The translations under genes were made by a program, and so were the position numbers. Below are positions 23,765-32,521 of a stretch of 64,000 bases of DNA, in pieces. Source of the DNA: Blastococcus mobilis (lineage in GTDB: Bacteria; Actinomycetota; Actinomycetes; Mycobacteriales; Geodermatophilaceae); assembly GCF_900188025.1 (NCBI RefSeq), contig NZ_FZNO01000017.1, forward strand, positions 1-64,000, written 5' to 3'. Below the pieces are notes generated by a model. It was not told where the DNA came from, ran no database searches, and saw only the letters and a program-made list of their open reading frames with translations. Each line of letters opens with the position of its first letter. Position 1 is the first letter of the stretch.

Positions 23765-23830
23765 CGCCGCCAGGGGCGGTCGACCGACCGACGCACTCTC
23801 GCTGGCGGGGCGTCGGAACCCTTGCGGCTG

Positions 23831-23849
23831 GTACCCCCCAGGGGTATAC
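23831..23849. promoter_or_regulatory. CsoR/RicR-like copper operator
   Basis: GTACCCCCCAGGGGTATAC contains the inverted TACCCC...GGGGTA repeat characteristic of CsoR-family sites (consensus near ATACCCCNNGGGGTAT). It lies 39 nt before the DUF4396 start, where a promoter would be. This suggests derepression by copper. No csoR gene is in the window. Confidence 0.55.
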
Positions 23850-23887
23850 ATACCGCTCGTCGATGTCCGACGAGGGGAGTGATCTCG

Positions 23888-24376
23888 ATGGAGATGCACG
23901 AGCACCACGGCGTGGCCCCCGACAGCCCCGAGGGGAAGCGCGAGCTCAACCGGCTGGCGATGAGCGCGACCCTGCACTGCCTCACGGGCTGTGCCATCGG
24001 TGAGGTGCTGGGCATGGTCATCGGCACGGCGCTGGGCTGGTCCGACACGGCCACGATCGTCCTGGCCGTCGCGCTGGCCTTCTTCTTCGGCTACTTGCTG
24101 ACGATCGTGCCGGTGCTGCGCTCGGGTCTGGCCCTGGGAGCGGCACTCGGCGTGGCCTTCGCGGCCGACACCCTGTCGATCACGGTCATGGAGATCGTCG
24201 ACAACGCCATCATGCTGCTCATCCCGGGCGCGATGGAGGCGGGCGTGACCTCGTGGCTGTTCTGGGGATCCCTGGCCGTGGCCCTGGCCGTGGCCTTCGT
24301 CGTCACGGTTCCGGTCAACCGGCTGCTGATCAGGCGCGGCAAGGGGCACGCGGTCATGCACCAGTACCACCACTGA
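23888..24376 (+). CDS. DUF4396 membrane protein
   Basis: This 162-residue protein has four hydrophobic segments: SATLHCLTGCAIGEVLGMVIG, TIVLAVALAFFFGYLLTIV, LALGAALGVAFAADTLSI and SWLFWGSLAVALAVAFVVTVPV. It has a His-rich N-terminus (MEMHEHHG), a CxxGCxxGE motif in helix 1 and a His-rich C-terminus (MHQYHH). This layout fits DUF4396, often found beside copper-resistance genes. GAGGGGAGTGATCTCG precedes ATG 23888. The metal-ligand-rich ends and the CsoR-like operator together suggest a role in copper handling (inference). Confidence 0.8.
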   Translation: MEMHEHHGVAPDSPEGKRELNRLAMSATLHCLTGCAIGEVLGMVIGTALGWSDTATIVLAVALAFFFGYLLTIVPVLRSGLALGAALGVAFAADTLSITVMEIVDNAIMLLIPGAMEAGVTSWLFWGSLAVALAVAFVVTVPVNRLLIRRGKGHAVMHQYHH

Positions 24377-24393
24377 GGCCGACAGCCCCGAGG

Positions 24394-24555
24394 TCAGGCG
24401 GCCCCGCGCACGGTCGGACCGGCGTGGGCGGGCACCGGCGGCACCGGCGGCACCAGCAGGGTGCGCCGGTGCCGCAGCCGCGCCGGCAGGCGGCCGGCGC
24501 CCCTGGTCTGCGACGGCGCGGTGCCGACGCGACTCCTGGCGCTCGGCTCGTTCAC
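24394..24555 (-). CDS. Putative 53-residue basic protein
   Basis: A short minus-strand frame starts at GTG 24555 behind a strong GAGGAGAACC site. The product is Arg-rich and Pro-rich (RLRHRRTLLVPPVPPVP) with no membrane helix or domain. It is included only because of the ribosome site. It could be a small real gene downstream of nothing else, or chance in GC-rich DNA. Nothing else is seen between 24377 and 24624. Confidence 0.35.
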   Translation of the reverse strand: MNEPSARSRVGTAPSQTRGAGRLPARLRHRRTLLVPPVPPVPAHAGPTVRGAA

Positions 24556-24624
24556 GGTTCTCCTCGTGGTCGATGGAGAACGGAGCCTTGCGCAGGGGTG
24601 TGACAACTCCTCGGGTGTCGGTCG

Positions 24625-25473
24625 TCAGCCGTCGAGGAACTCCTCGATCACCGGAGCCAGCTCGTCGGGCTCGGTGATCAGCGCGATGTGCCCGCCGTGG
24701 TAGAGGTGCAGGCGGACGTCCGGGATCAGCCGTGCCATCACCCGGGCGTTGATCGCCGGGATGATCGGGTCGTCGTCCCCGGCGACCAGCAGTGTAGGCT
24801 GCCGGATCAGCTTGAGGAACGGCAGGCTGCTCCAGCCCGTGCTGGCGGCCAGCTGGTAGTAGTAGCCCCGCCTGGGGCCCAGGCGGCTCGCGGAGTGCAG
24901 GACGCGCGCGGCTCGCGCGGGATCGCTGCGCATCGTCCCGCCGTAGAGCTCACCGGCGATGCTGCGGACGTACTCGGGGTCGCGGTGCCGTCGCGGGGTC
25001 AACATGTGGGCCAGCACCCGCGGATTGGCCGGCACCATGAGGGAGCCGGTCCCGGTGGCGGCCAGGACCAGTCGACGGCACCGCCGCCGGTGCTGGACGG
25101 CGAAGTGCTGCGCGAGCCCGCCTCCCCAGGACAGCCCGAGGACGTCGACCGAGTCCTCGAACCCGAGCCGGTCGAGCATCCCGGCCACGACCGGGCTGAG
25201 CGTCGCCAGGACGTAGGGCACGACGGGACGGGGGGAGCCGCCCACGCCCGGCACGTCGAACCGGATGACGCTGCGCCGGCGGTCGAGCGCGTCGACGAAC
25301 GGCTGCAGCACCTCGAGGCTGGCGCCGATCCCGTTCATCAGCAGCAGTGGCGGGACGGACTCGTCCGTTCCGGGCCGCACCGACACGCGCAGCGTCCGAC
25401 CGGCCGCCGTCACGGTTCGTACGAACTCCCTGCTGCCCCGGGAGGGCGGGACCGCCCTACTTGTCGAAGACAT
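24625..25473 (-). CDS. phaZ: Poly(3-hydroxyalkanoate) depolymerase
   Basis: This 282-residue alpha/beta hydrolase matches the intracellular PhaZ pattern of pseudomonads: LLLMNGIGASLEVLQPFVDAL, IRFDVPGVGGS, nucleophile elbow VLGLSWGGGLAQ (Ser about 115), RRLVLAATGTGSLMVP, RQPTLLVAGDDDPIIP (Asp) and HGGHIALIT (His). It hydrolyses stored PHA granules. It overlaps the 3' end of the PHA synthase gene by 17 nt and is co-transcribed with it, so both steps of granule turnover share one transcript. Confidence 0.88.
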   Translation of the reverse strand: MSSTSRAVPPSRGSREFVRTVTAAGRTLRVSVRPGTDESVPPLLLMNGIGASLEVLQPFVDALDRRRSVIRFDVPGVGGSPRPVVPYVLATLSPVVAGMLDRLGFEDSVDVLGLSWGGGLAQHFAVQHRRRCRRLVLAATGTGSLMVPANPRVLAHMLTPRRHRDPEYVRSIAGELYGGTMRSDPARAARVLHSASRLGPRRGYYYQLAASTGWSSLPFLKLIRQPTLLVAGDDDPIIPAINARVMARLIPDVRLHLYHGGHIALITEPDELAPVIEEFLDG

Positions 25474-27232
25474 AGGTGCCGGGGGCCTCGCCCAGCTCCT
25501 CGAGGTCCCCCGGGGTGGTGGGCGCCGGCACCTCGCCGCCGGACCGCTCGCCGACCCAGGTCATGAAGTCCGGCCACCAGGAACCCTTGACCGTCTCCGC
25601 CTGCTCCAGCCACTGCTGCGGGTCCGGCGGGGTGGCCTCGGCGACCTGGAAGGTGGACTTCGGGTTGCCCGGCGGGTTGACCAGCGAGGCGATGTGACCG
25701 TTCGTGGACAGGATGAACCGGTTGTCCCCGCCCAGCAGCTGGGTGGAGCGGTAGCAGGCCTGCCAGGGGCAGATGTGGTCGGCGACGCCTGCGGTGACGT
25801 AGGAGTCGACGGTCACGGCGGAGAGGTCCACCGGCGAGCCGAGCATCGTGGCCCTGCCGGGCTCGGTGAGCGCGTTCCCGACGGCGATCTCGATGAAGTC
25901 GCGGTGCAGAGCGGCGCTCATCCGCACGGTGTCGCCGTTCCAGAAGAGGATGTCGAAGTTCGGTGGTGGCTTGCCCTGCAGGTAGTTGTTGACCCAGTAG
26001 TTCCACACCAGGTCGTTGGGGCGCAGCCAGGCGAAGACCTCGGCCAGCTGGGCGCCGTCCAGGTAGCCCTTCTTGCGTGACTTCTCCGTCGCGGCCTTGA
26101 CCGCCTCCTCGTCCATCAGCGCGGAGAGCGTTCCGGCTCGGGACCAGTCCAGGACGGTGACGGCGTAGCTGGCGGCGGTGACGCGGTCCTGCCGTCCGGT
26201 GGCGGCGAGGTGCGCCAGCACCATCGCGAGGATGATGCCGCCGGAGCAGAAGGACTGGAAGGCGACCCGCTCGCTGCCCGTGGCCCGCTCGACGGCGTCC
26301 ATGGCGTCGAGGATGGCCTGCCCGTAGGTGTCCAGGCCCCACTCGGCGTGCCGCTCGTCGGGGTTGCGCCAGGACATCATGAAGACCTGCTGCCCGCTGC
26401 CCACGTAGTGCTCGGCGATGCTCCGGCCGGGCGCGAGGTCGGCGATGTAGAACTTGTTGATCGTCGGCGGCACCATGATCAGCGGTACCTCGCGGACGGT
26501 CTCCGTCGTCGGCGTGTACCGGATCAGCTCGAACACCGGCGTCCGGAAGACCACCTTCCCCGGAGTGGCGGCGAGGTCCTCCCCGACGGTGAACGCGTCC
26601 GGCTCGACCATCGACGGCACGCGCGGCGGGGTCGCCAGGTCGCGGACCAACCGCTTCACGCCCTGGACGGCGCTGCCGCCGCCGGTGTCGATCGCCGCCT
26701 TCAGCGACAGCGGGTTGACCACCGGGAGGTTGCTCGGGGCCAGCGCGTCGACGAGGTTCGTCGCGGTGAACCGGATCCGTTCGTCGTCCTGCCAGTCGAG
26801 GTCGGCGTCCTCGATGAGCTCCCATGCGGTACGCGCGGTGGCCAGGTGGGCCTGCATGACCCGGCGCAGCAGGGGGTTGCCGGTCCACGCCGGGTCGGCG
26901 AAACGCTTGTCCTTCTTGCCCGGCGCGAGCTCGGAGCTGCCGACGGTGATGCGTCCCAGCTCCCGGGCCAGCTCCCCGGTCCGCTTGACGACCGTGCCCG
27001 GCTGACGGGCCAGCGCGGCACCGAGGCGGAGGGCCGTCCCCGCGGGCGGGATGACCCGGCGCAGCGGTCCGCGGGCCGCATCCACGAGCACCATGTCCAG
27101 GCCGAGGGCGGCCTCGGTGGCCTCCTCCGGCGGATCGGCCGGACGGCCGGTCGCGGGCTTGGCGCCGCCGTCGGTCTTCGGGGCGGGCGGGTCCGTCTTC
27201 CCGGCGGGCGGGTCGGTCGCGGGCTGGGCCAT
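25457..27232 (-). CDS. phaC: Polyhydroxyalkanoate synthase
   Basis: This 591-residue PHA synthase polymerises 3-hydroxyacyl-CoA into storage polyester. It has the lipase-like box FQSFCSGGIIL with Cys about 329 as nucleophile, the class signature YVGSGQQVFMMSWRNP, the acid in VADHICPW and the His in STNGHIASLVNPPGNPKS. Length and the absence of a PhaE/PhaR partner suggest a single-subunit (class I/II) enzyme. The first 40 residues are Pro/Lys-rich and probably disordered. ATG 27232 follows a GGAGA-type site. Confidence 0.92.
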   Translation of the reverse strand: MAQPATDPPAGKTDPPAPKTDGGAKPATGRPADPPEEATEAALGLDMVLVDAARGPLRRVIPPAGTALRLGAALARQPGTVVKRTGELARELGRITVGSSELAPGKKDKRFADPAWTGNPLLRRVMQAHLATARTAWELIEDADLDWQDDERIRFTATNLVDALAPSNLPVVNPLSLKAAIDTGGGSAVQGVKRLVRDLATPPRVPSMVEPDAFTVGEDLAATPGKVVFRTPVFELIRYTPTTETVREVPLIMVPPTINKFYIADLAPGRSIAEHYVGSGQQVFMMSWRNPDERHAEWGLDTYGQAILDAMDAVERATGSERVAFQSFCSGGIILAMVLAHLAATGRQDRVTAASYAVTVLDWSRAGTLSALMDEEAVKAATEKSRKKGYLDGAQLAEVFAWLRPNDLVWNYWVNNYLQGKPPPNFDILFWNGDTVRMSAALHRDFIEIAVGNALTEPGRATMLGSPVDLSAVTVDSYVTAGVADHICPWQACYRSTQLLGGDNRFILSTNGHIASLVNPPGNPKSTFQVAEATPPDPQQWLEQAETVKGSWWPDFMTWVGERSGGEVPAPTTPGDLEELGEAPGTYVFDK

Positions 27233-27354
27233 CGACAGGTCTCCTTCGAGCTGCGCTGCTCAGGTGCGCGCGGGGACCGGACGAGCACCGTTCCCCCGGC
27301 GCGGATGTGACGTCCCTCACTGAACCACAGCTGCCGGAACACGGCAGTCCGGTC

Positions 27355-28002
27355 TCAGGGCGTCGGTGCGGTCGGATCGCGCTCGTGCCGGATTGCCATC
27401 AGCAGCGCCGGCCAGCCCAGGGCCAGCCCCGCGCCCAGCAGGGCGCCCGCCACGGTGTCGGACAGCCAGTGCGCCCTCAGGTACACCCGGGACAAGGCCA
27501 TCACCGCGGTGAACACCACCGCACGCACCTCCCACCGCCAGCGGCTCGGCCCTGGACGGGCGAGCACCAGGACGAGCCCCACGGCGGTCACCGCCGTCGC
27601 GATCGCGTGCCCGGAGGGGAAGGACGCCGCCGTGGTCTCGATCAGGGCCCCCGGAGGACGGGGGCGGTCGGTGAGGGCTTTCACCGGCCCGATGAACAGC
27701 TCGCTGGTGACGACGGCGAGGGTGAAGGCGGCCGCCCGCAGCCAGTGCCGGCGCCAGGCCAGCAGCAGCAGGGCGGCGGCCCGCAGCGGCCAGTTGACCT
27801 CCGCGCTCCCGAGCCAGGACAGAGCGGTCGCCACGGCGGTGGCGGGCTCGTTGCGGACCGCCCCGGCGACCCGCCACACCGCGTCGTCCACCGCCTGCAC
27901 CGCGGGTGCCGTCCAGGGGAGGACGACGAGCAGGCCCACCAGGACCGCGCCGGCCAGCAGTGCGCCGCTGACCAGCAGCCCCCGGCGGATGTCGACGAGC
28001 AT
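27355..28002 (-). CDS. PAP2-family membrane phosphatase
   Basis: This 215-residue protein has about six membrane helices and the complete PAP2 active-site triad: KALTDRPRPP (KxxxxxxRP), ASFPSGHAIA (PSGH) and SRVYLRAHWLSD (SRxxxxxHxxxD). It should dephosphorylate an isoprenoid or lipid pyrophosphate such as undecaprenyl pyrophosphate on the outer face of the membrane. ATG 28002 overlaps the stop of the flippase-like gene (TGATG), so it is the last gene of the envelope operon running from 31353. Confidence 0.88.
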   Translation of the reverse strand: MLVDIRRGLLVSGALLAGAVLVGLLVVLPWTAPAVQAVDDAVWRVAGAVRNEPATAVATALSWLGSAEVNWPLRAAALLLLAWRRHWLRAAAFTLAVVTSELFIGPVKALTDRPRPPGALIETTAASFPSGHAIATAVTAVGLVLVLARPGPSRWRWEVRAVVFTAVMALSRVYLRAHWLSDTVAGALLGAGLALGWPALLMAIRHERDPTAPTP

Positions 28003-29110
28003 CAGGCCGTCTCCGGCACCAACTCGGTCCGCGGCGCGGTGTTGGGCTCCCGGCGCCACGACCTGTTGCGCCGCCAGAACACGTAGGTGGCCAGCCCCAG
28101 CGGGATGGGGAGCACGTAGGTCAGTGCACGGAACGTGAGCACGCCGGCGGCGACCTGTGCACGGGCACCCCCCGCGGCGGACAGCCCCGTGATCAGGGCC
28201 AGTTCGATGACTCCCAGCCCGCCGGGGGTGAAGGGGATCGCGGTCAGCAGGCGGGCGAAGGCGAACACCGCGAGCGCCTCGATCCAGCCCACCTGATCGG
28301 AGCTCACCCCGACGAACCGCAGGGCCAGGAGCAGCACGACGAACAGCGAGACGTGGCTGACGAGGGTGGCCAGGGTGATCCAGTGCCAGCGGGCGCGCAG
28401 CAGCAGCACCGTGCGGTCGCGGAACTTGACCGTCGCCCGGTCCCAGCTCTGCACGGCAGGCCTGCCGAACGGGCGCAGCACGGCGGAGGCGACCCGGCCG
28501 GAGAACGTGCCGAGACGCGCGGCACCGTCCCGGCTGCGCAGCAGCAGCGCGAGCGCTCCGAGGACGGCGACGAGCCCGGCGACCCCGGCGACGCCGGCCA
28601 GCAGCCGTCCCGCGCTCGGCTGCCCGGCGAACGCCAGCAGGACCAGAGCGACGACCGGCAGGCCCAGCTTGGCGAAGTTGTTCCAGAGTCCGGAGACCAG
28701 CAGCGACACCGACGTCCGGGAGCGGGAGAAGCCCCACGAGGAGTTCATCCCGTAGGTCAGGCCGAGAGCGATCGCCGCACCGCCGACCACGGTGTTGGAC
28801 ACGGCTGTCGTCGTCTCGGTCGAGACGGTGGCCTGCCGGAAGGCAGTCCCGGCATCGTGCTGACCACGACGAACTGGTAGGTGGCCAGGTTCCACACGGC
28901 CGCCAGCAGCAGGACGCCGACCTCCGTCCAGCTCATGGCCTTCACCGAGGTCCACACGTCGGAGAGGCTGGTGAACTGCGGCAGGAACCAGAAGAAGACC
29001 GCCGCCACCAGCACCACCGACAGGAGTGGGCCGGCCAGACGCCGCCACCGGGGCCGGCGGGCACGCTCGGGCGAGGAGCCGGCCCCCACCCGCGCCGGCG
29101 CGGCGGTCAC
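28002..29110 (-). pseudogene. Flippase-like / LPG-synthase transmembrane-domain protein, frameshifted
   Basis: Two frames together give a protein of about 369 residues of the UPF0104/MprF-type membrane family. The first part (to about 28850) reads PLLSVVLVAAVFFWFLPQF then QFVVVSTMPG; the second resumes at AFRQATVSTETTTAVSNTVVG, with GLTYGMNSSWGFSRS and the late motif IPFTPGGLGVIELAL. The switch occurs at about 28843-28855, where one base (probably a G) is missing. No stop or other lesion follows, so it may be a recent mutation or a sequencing error. GTG 29110 overlaps the lipoprotein stop. Confidence 0.75.
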
Positions 29111-29721
29111 GGCCCGCCTCCGCCGTCCACGGGCGGATCCAGCTGGAGCAGCCCGTCACTCTCCTCGCGCACCAGCTCGCGGAGCTCGTCGCGGGAGACG
29201 GCGCCGAAGGCCTGGGTGGCGACCGCCAGCCCTTCGCTGCTGGCCCTGCCGCCGAGGTCGAAGGCCACGGTGATGCAGCCTCCGTCGAACAGGTAGAGCC
29301 GCCGCCCGACGAAGTCGGGGCTGACCTGGGAGACCAGCTCCAGCCGCGTCATCTCGGCCCGCTCGCTCCGGACCTTGGTCGCGCCCTCGATGCTGCAGGA
29401 CTCGGTCAGCCGCACCTCGATGGCGTGGGTGGGGTCGTGGGTGGGACCCAGCCAGAAGCTGGCCGAGTCGTTGCGGGCGTCCAGGTCCCTGAACTTCCAC
29501 CCCAACGGCATCGTCTTCAGACACGGCACCCACGACGCGGTCGGCACCGACTGCGCCATGAGGACGACCCCGTTGGCCGGGCTGCCGTCGTCGCCTTCCT
29601 TGCAGGCGACGAGGTCGCTGTTGACCGGCGCGGGCGTGGCCACCGCTCCGCAGCCGGCGAGCAGCACGGGGGCCAGGACGGCCGCGGTCACCGCCACCCG
29701 CCGGCGGCAGGGCCGCCTCAC
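29107..29721 (-). CDS. Lipoprotein of unknown function in the envelope operon
   Basis: This protein of about 204 residues has a signal peptide and a lipobox (VLLAGC). The mature region has four Cys (LVACKEG, WVPCLKT, TESCSIE and GGCITVAF) and a beta-rich fold ending in a helix (SRDELRELVREE). GTG 29721 overlaps the stop of the upstream PAP2-kinase gene (GTGA), and the stop overlaps the flippase-like start. I do not recognise a family. Tight coupling suggests it works at the membrane with its neighbours. Confidence 0.72.
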   Translation of the reverse strand: MRRPCRRRVAVTAAVLAPVLLAGCGAVATPAPVNSDLVACKEGDDGSPANGVVLMAQSVPTASWVPCLKTMPLGWKFRDLDARNDSASFWLGPTHDPTHAIEVRLTESCSIEGATKVRSERAEMTRLELVSQVSPDFVGRRLYLFDGGCITVAFDLGGRASSEGLAVATQAFGAVSRDELRELVREESDGLLQLDPPVDGGGGP

Positions 29722-31353
29722 AGCGGGGACCGCAGGAGCAGTGGCACCGTCACCGAGGCCATGACGGCGAGAGCGAACAGGGTGACGATGGTGAGCCCGC
29801 ACCGTCGCCAGGTCCAGCGCTGGATGCGTACCGGCGGCAGCCGGTAGGGAAGCAGCCGGAGGAAGTCCCCGTGCAGGTCACGGCCCTGCTGGCGGAGCAT
29901 CCGGCGCAGCTGGGACGGCATGGTGAGGCCGCGGGTCGCCGCGAAGGCCTCGGCGATCTCCTCCTCGGAGAACTGCAGCCTGGCCCGCCGGTAGACCTGC
30001 TCGGCGTCCGTGCGCAGCGCCAGGACCAGCATCATGTTGGCCAGGTCGACCGCCTGGCGCCACGGGCTGGGACGTACCTCTGCGAATGCGGAGTCGATCA
30101 GGAACAGCGTGCCGTCGCGGACCAGCAGGTTGGCCGGCTTGATGTCGCGGTGCGCCATGCCGATGTCCCACATCCGCCGCACCACCGACAGGCCTGGTCG
30201 ATGACGGAGTCGTCGATCTCGGCCTCACCGGCCTCCTTCGCGCGGACGATGAACTCGGTCACCAGCAGGTACTCGCGCTCGGGCGTGATCTCCACGATCC
30301 CGAGCGGGTGCGGCACGGGCAGCCCGGCGTCGGAGAACAGCCGCAGGATGTAGTCCTCGTACTGCACGAGCCGGCGCACGCTGTGGAACGGCTTCTCGTC
30401 CTCGAGCTGTCCGTAGAGCAGCGCGCGGCCGAGTTTGTACCAGCGGTCGGAGCGGACGTGCGTGGCCGCGTAGAGCTTCCCGAAGATGCAGCTCTCGCCG
30501 TCCCCGGCCGCCGGATCGGCCTTCACGGTGATCTTCAGCGGGGTGGAGCCGCCTGAGCCGGCGAGCCCGAAGGGCTTGACCTCCGTGGCCAGCACGCCCA
30601 GCTGGTCCTGCAGGGCGCGGATGATCGCCGCGCCGCGGTCACCGGACACATCGAGGTGCGCCGGCCGGGCGCGGCTGTAGCGGACCGGGTAGACGCTGTT
30701 GGGCGTCAGGAGCCGGAACGCCGCCAGAGGCGCGGCCACCCCCAGCACCACTCCGGCGAGGATGCCGGTGGGGTGGTCCTGAGCCAGGTACAGCCGCGAG
30801 GCAGCGGTGACGACCAGCAGGACACAGACGACCCACTTGCCGATGGTCCGCCACCGCCCGGGCGGTATCAGGGTGTAGACCGTGCCCACGAGGAACGTGG
30901 CGAGGACGGTCATGGGCAGGGACGGCATCGAGAAGCCCGACCAGTCTCCGATCACCTCCACCTCGTAGGGGCGGGGACGCTGGAGCATGGTCGCCAGCTG
31001 CGCGCCGATGTCGACCACGAGAAGGCCCAGCCCCGCCCAGATGAGCAGGTGTCGCCACCGTCGGAAGACGGCCAGCAGCGCCAGGTTGGCCAGCCACAGG
31101 ACCTGGATGGCCTTCCCGGTGGCCAGCACCCCGGCCACCTCGGCGACCTGACGATGACGACGACCCACGCCGCCAGCACCACCGCGCTGAGGCACAGCCA
31201 GAACTTGCCGGAGGCGTTGAGTGCCCGGGGGAGCGGCGGCGGCTCCCCGGACGGACGCCGCCGGCTGCGGACGCGAGCGATCGCCGGGGGAGCGGGTCGC
31301 GCGACGTCGACCCCGCGGACCGGTCCGGGAAGCGCCTGCGGCAGCGACGCCAT
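29718..31353 (-). pseudogene. PAP2-like / protein-kinase-like fusion, twice frameshifted
   Basis: Three frames join into one protein of about 545 residues. The N-terminal frame (31353 to about 31150) has one helix (FWLCLSAVVLAAWVVVIV). The middle has a six-helix PAP2-like domain whose site is degenerate: QRPRPYEVE is kept but PSGH is SMPSLPM. It is followed by an atypical kinase domain (LKITVKADPAAGDG, RALLYGQLEDE, YLLVTEFI). After a second shift near 30190 comes the catalytic loop MAHRDIKPANLLV and IDSAFAE, then a C-terminal helix. Each shift is explained by one missing base. It heads the envelope operon. Confidence 0.7.
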
Positions 31354-31455
31354 GCTCGCTGATGCTGCACCTGGAACGGCATCGGGACCATCCCCTTCCG
31401 CGCTCGACCGGCGCTACGGTGGCCCCCGCTCGCCCCGGCCCGGGAGGAGGGGGTC

Positions 31456-32355
31456 GTGCGCCCTCGACCAGCCCGGCTCCTCGCGGTGCTGCTGCTCGCG
31501 GTACTGACCGCCTGCGGATCCGAGACCTCCGCGCCGCCCGTCCCGACGGGAACCATCCGGTTCGCTTCCTACGACTTCCAGGAGAACCAGATCCTGGTCG
31601 AGATCTACGCCCAGGCGGCACGGAGGCGGGAGCTACCCGTATCGGTGCAGCACGGCATCGGTACCCGCGAGGTGGTCGCGCCCGCTCTGCAGCAGGGCGT
31701 CGTCGACGTGGTGGTGGACTACCTGGGCACGGCACTGCTCTTCGCGCGTCCCGAGTTCCCGGATCCCCCCGACAGACCCGAGGAGATGCACGCCGTCCTC
31801 GCGCGGACCCTGGGCGGGCGCGGCGTCTCCGTTCTCGACGAGGCCCGTGCCGAGGACCAGAACGGCTTCGCCGTGACGCAGGACTTCGCCACGCGAAACG
31901 GCGTCAACACGTTGTCCGACCTGGTGCCACTGGCGCCCGAGCTCGTCTTCGGTGGGCCGCCCGAGTGCCCGGAGCGCCCGTTGTGTCTGCTCGGCCTCCA
32001 GGACGTCTACGGCCTCGAGTTCGGCGAGGTGCTGCCCATGGCCACCCGGCGTGCCACGGTGGAGGCGCTGCAGTCGGGGGTGATCGACGTCGGCCTGCTG
32101 GAGACGACCGACGCCCGGCTCGACGTCGCTCCGGTCGTGCTCCTGGCCGACGACCGTGGACTGCAGCCGCACGAGAACGTCGTCCCGCTGGTCCGTACCG
32201 AGGTCGCCGAGCGATGGGGCGGTCGGCTGACCGATGCTCTCGACGAGACGAGCGCGCGGCTCACCACCGACGACCTGCGCCGGCTGAACCGGTGGGTCGA
32301 GATCGACGGCATGACGCCCGAGGACGCCGCCGCCCGCTGGTGGGACGGCGGCTGA
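31456..32355 (+). CDS. OpuAC-type (glycine betaine-like) substrate-binding lipoprotein
   Basis: This 299-residue lipoprotein (lipobox VLTAC) has the type II binding-protein pattern of the OpuAC/ProX family: TIRFASYDFQENQILVEIYA, then VVAPALQQGVVDVVVDYLGTAL and LVPLAPELVFGGPPECPERP, with the usual tail LTTDDLRRLNRWVEIDGMTPEDAA. It should bind a quaternary amine or another small solute. GTG 31456 follows GGGAGGAGGGGG. No permease or ATPase gene lies beside it, so it is an orphan. It is divergent from the envelope operon. Confidence 0.82.
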   Translation: MRPRPARLLAVLLLAVLTACGSETSAPPVPTGTIRFASYDFQENQILVEIYAQAARRRELPVSVQHGIGTREVVAPALQQGVVDVVVDYLGTALLFARPEFPDPPDRPEEMHAVLARTLGGRGVSVLDEARAEDQNGFAVTQDFATRNGVNTLSDLVPLAPELVFGGPPECPERPLCLLGLQDVYGLEFGEVLPMATRRATVEALQSGVIDVGLLETTDARLDVAPVVLLADDRGLQPHENVVPLVRTEVAERWGGRLTDALDETSARLTTDDLRRLNRWVEIDGMTPEDAAARWWDGG

Positions 32356-32521
32356 ACCGACTCCGACGATGCCCTCGGTCCGACTCCGCGCCTCGGTCCG
32401 CTCCTCGCTCGACCACAACGTCGCCTCCGCGGTCGCTCCGGTCCTCGCTCGCTGGCGCTCGCTGCGATGCTCACTCCCTGTCGGCTCCGGGCATCTCGCT
32501 GCGATGCTCCCGCGGCTGTCG

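Noticed and set aside
32458-32509. 15-bp direct repeat CTCGCTGCGATGCTC (32458-32472 and 32495-32509)
   Set aside because: It is short, in a convergent intergenic gap, and of the kind common in GC-rich spacer DNA. No element ends or genes go with it.
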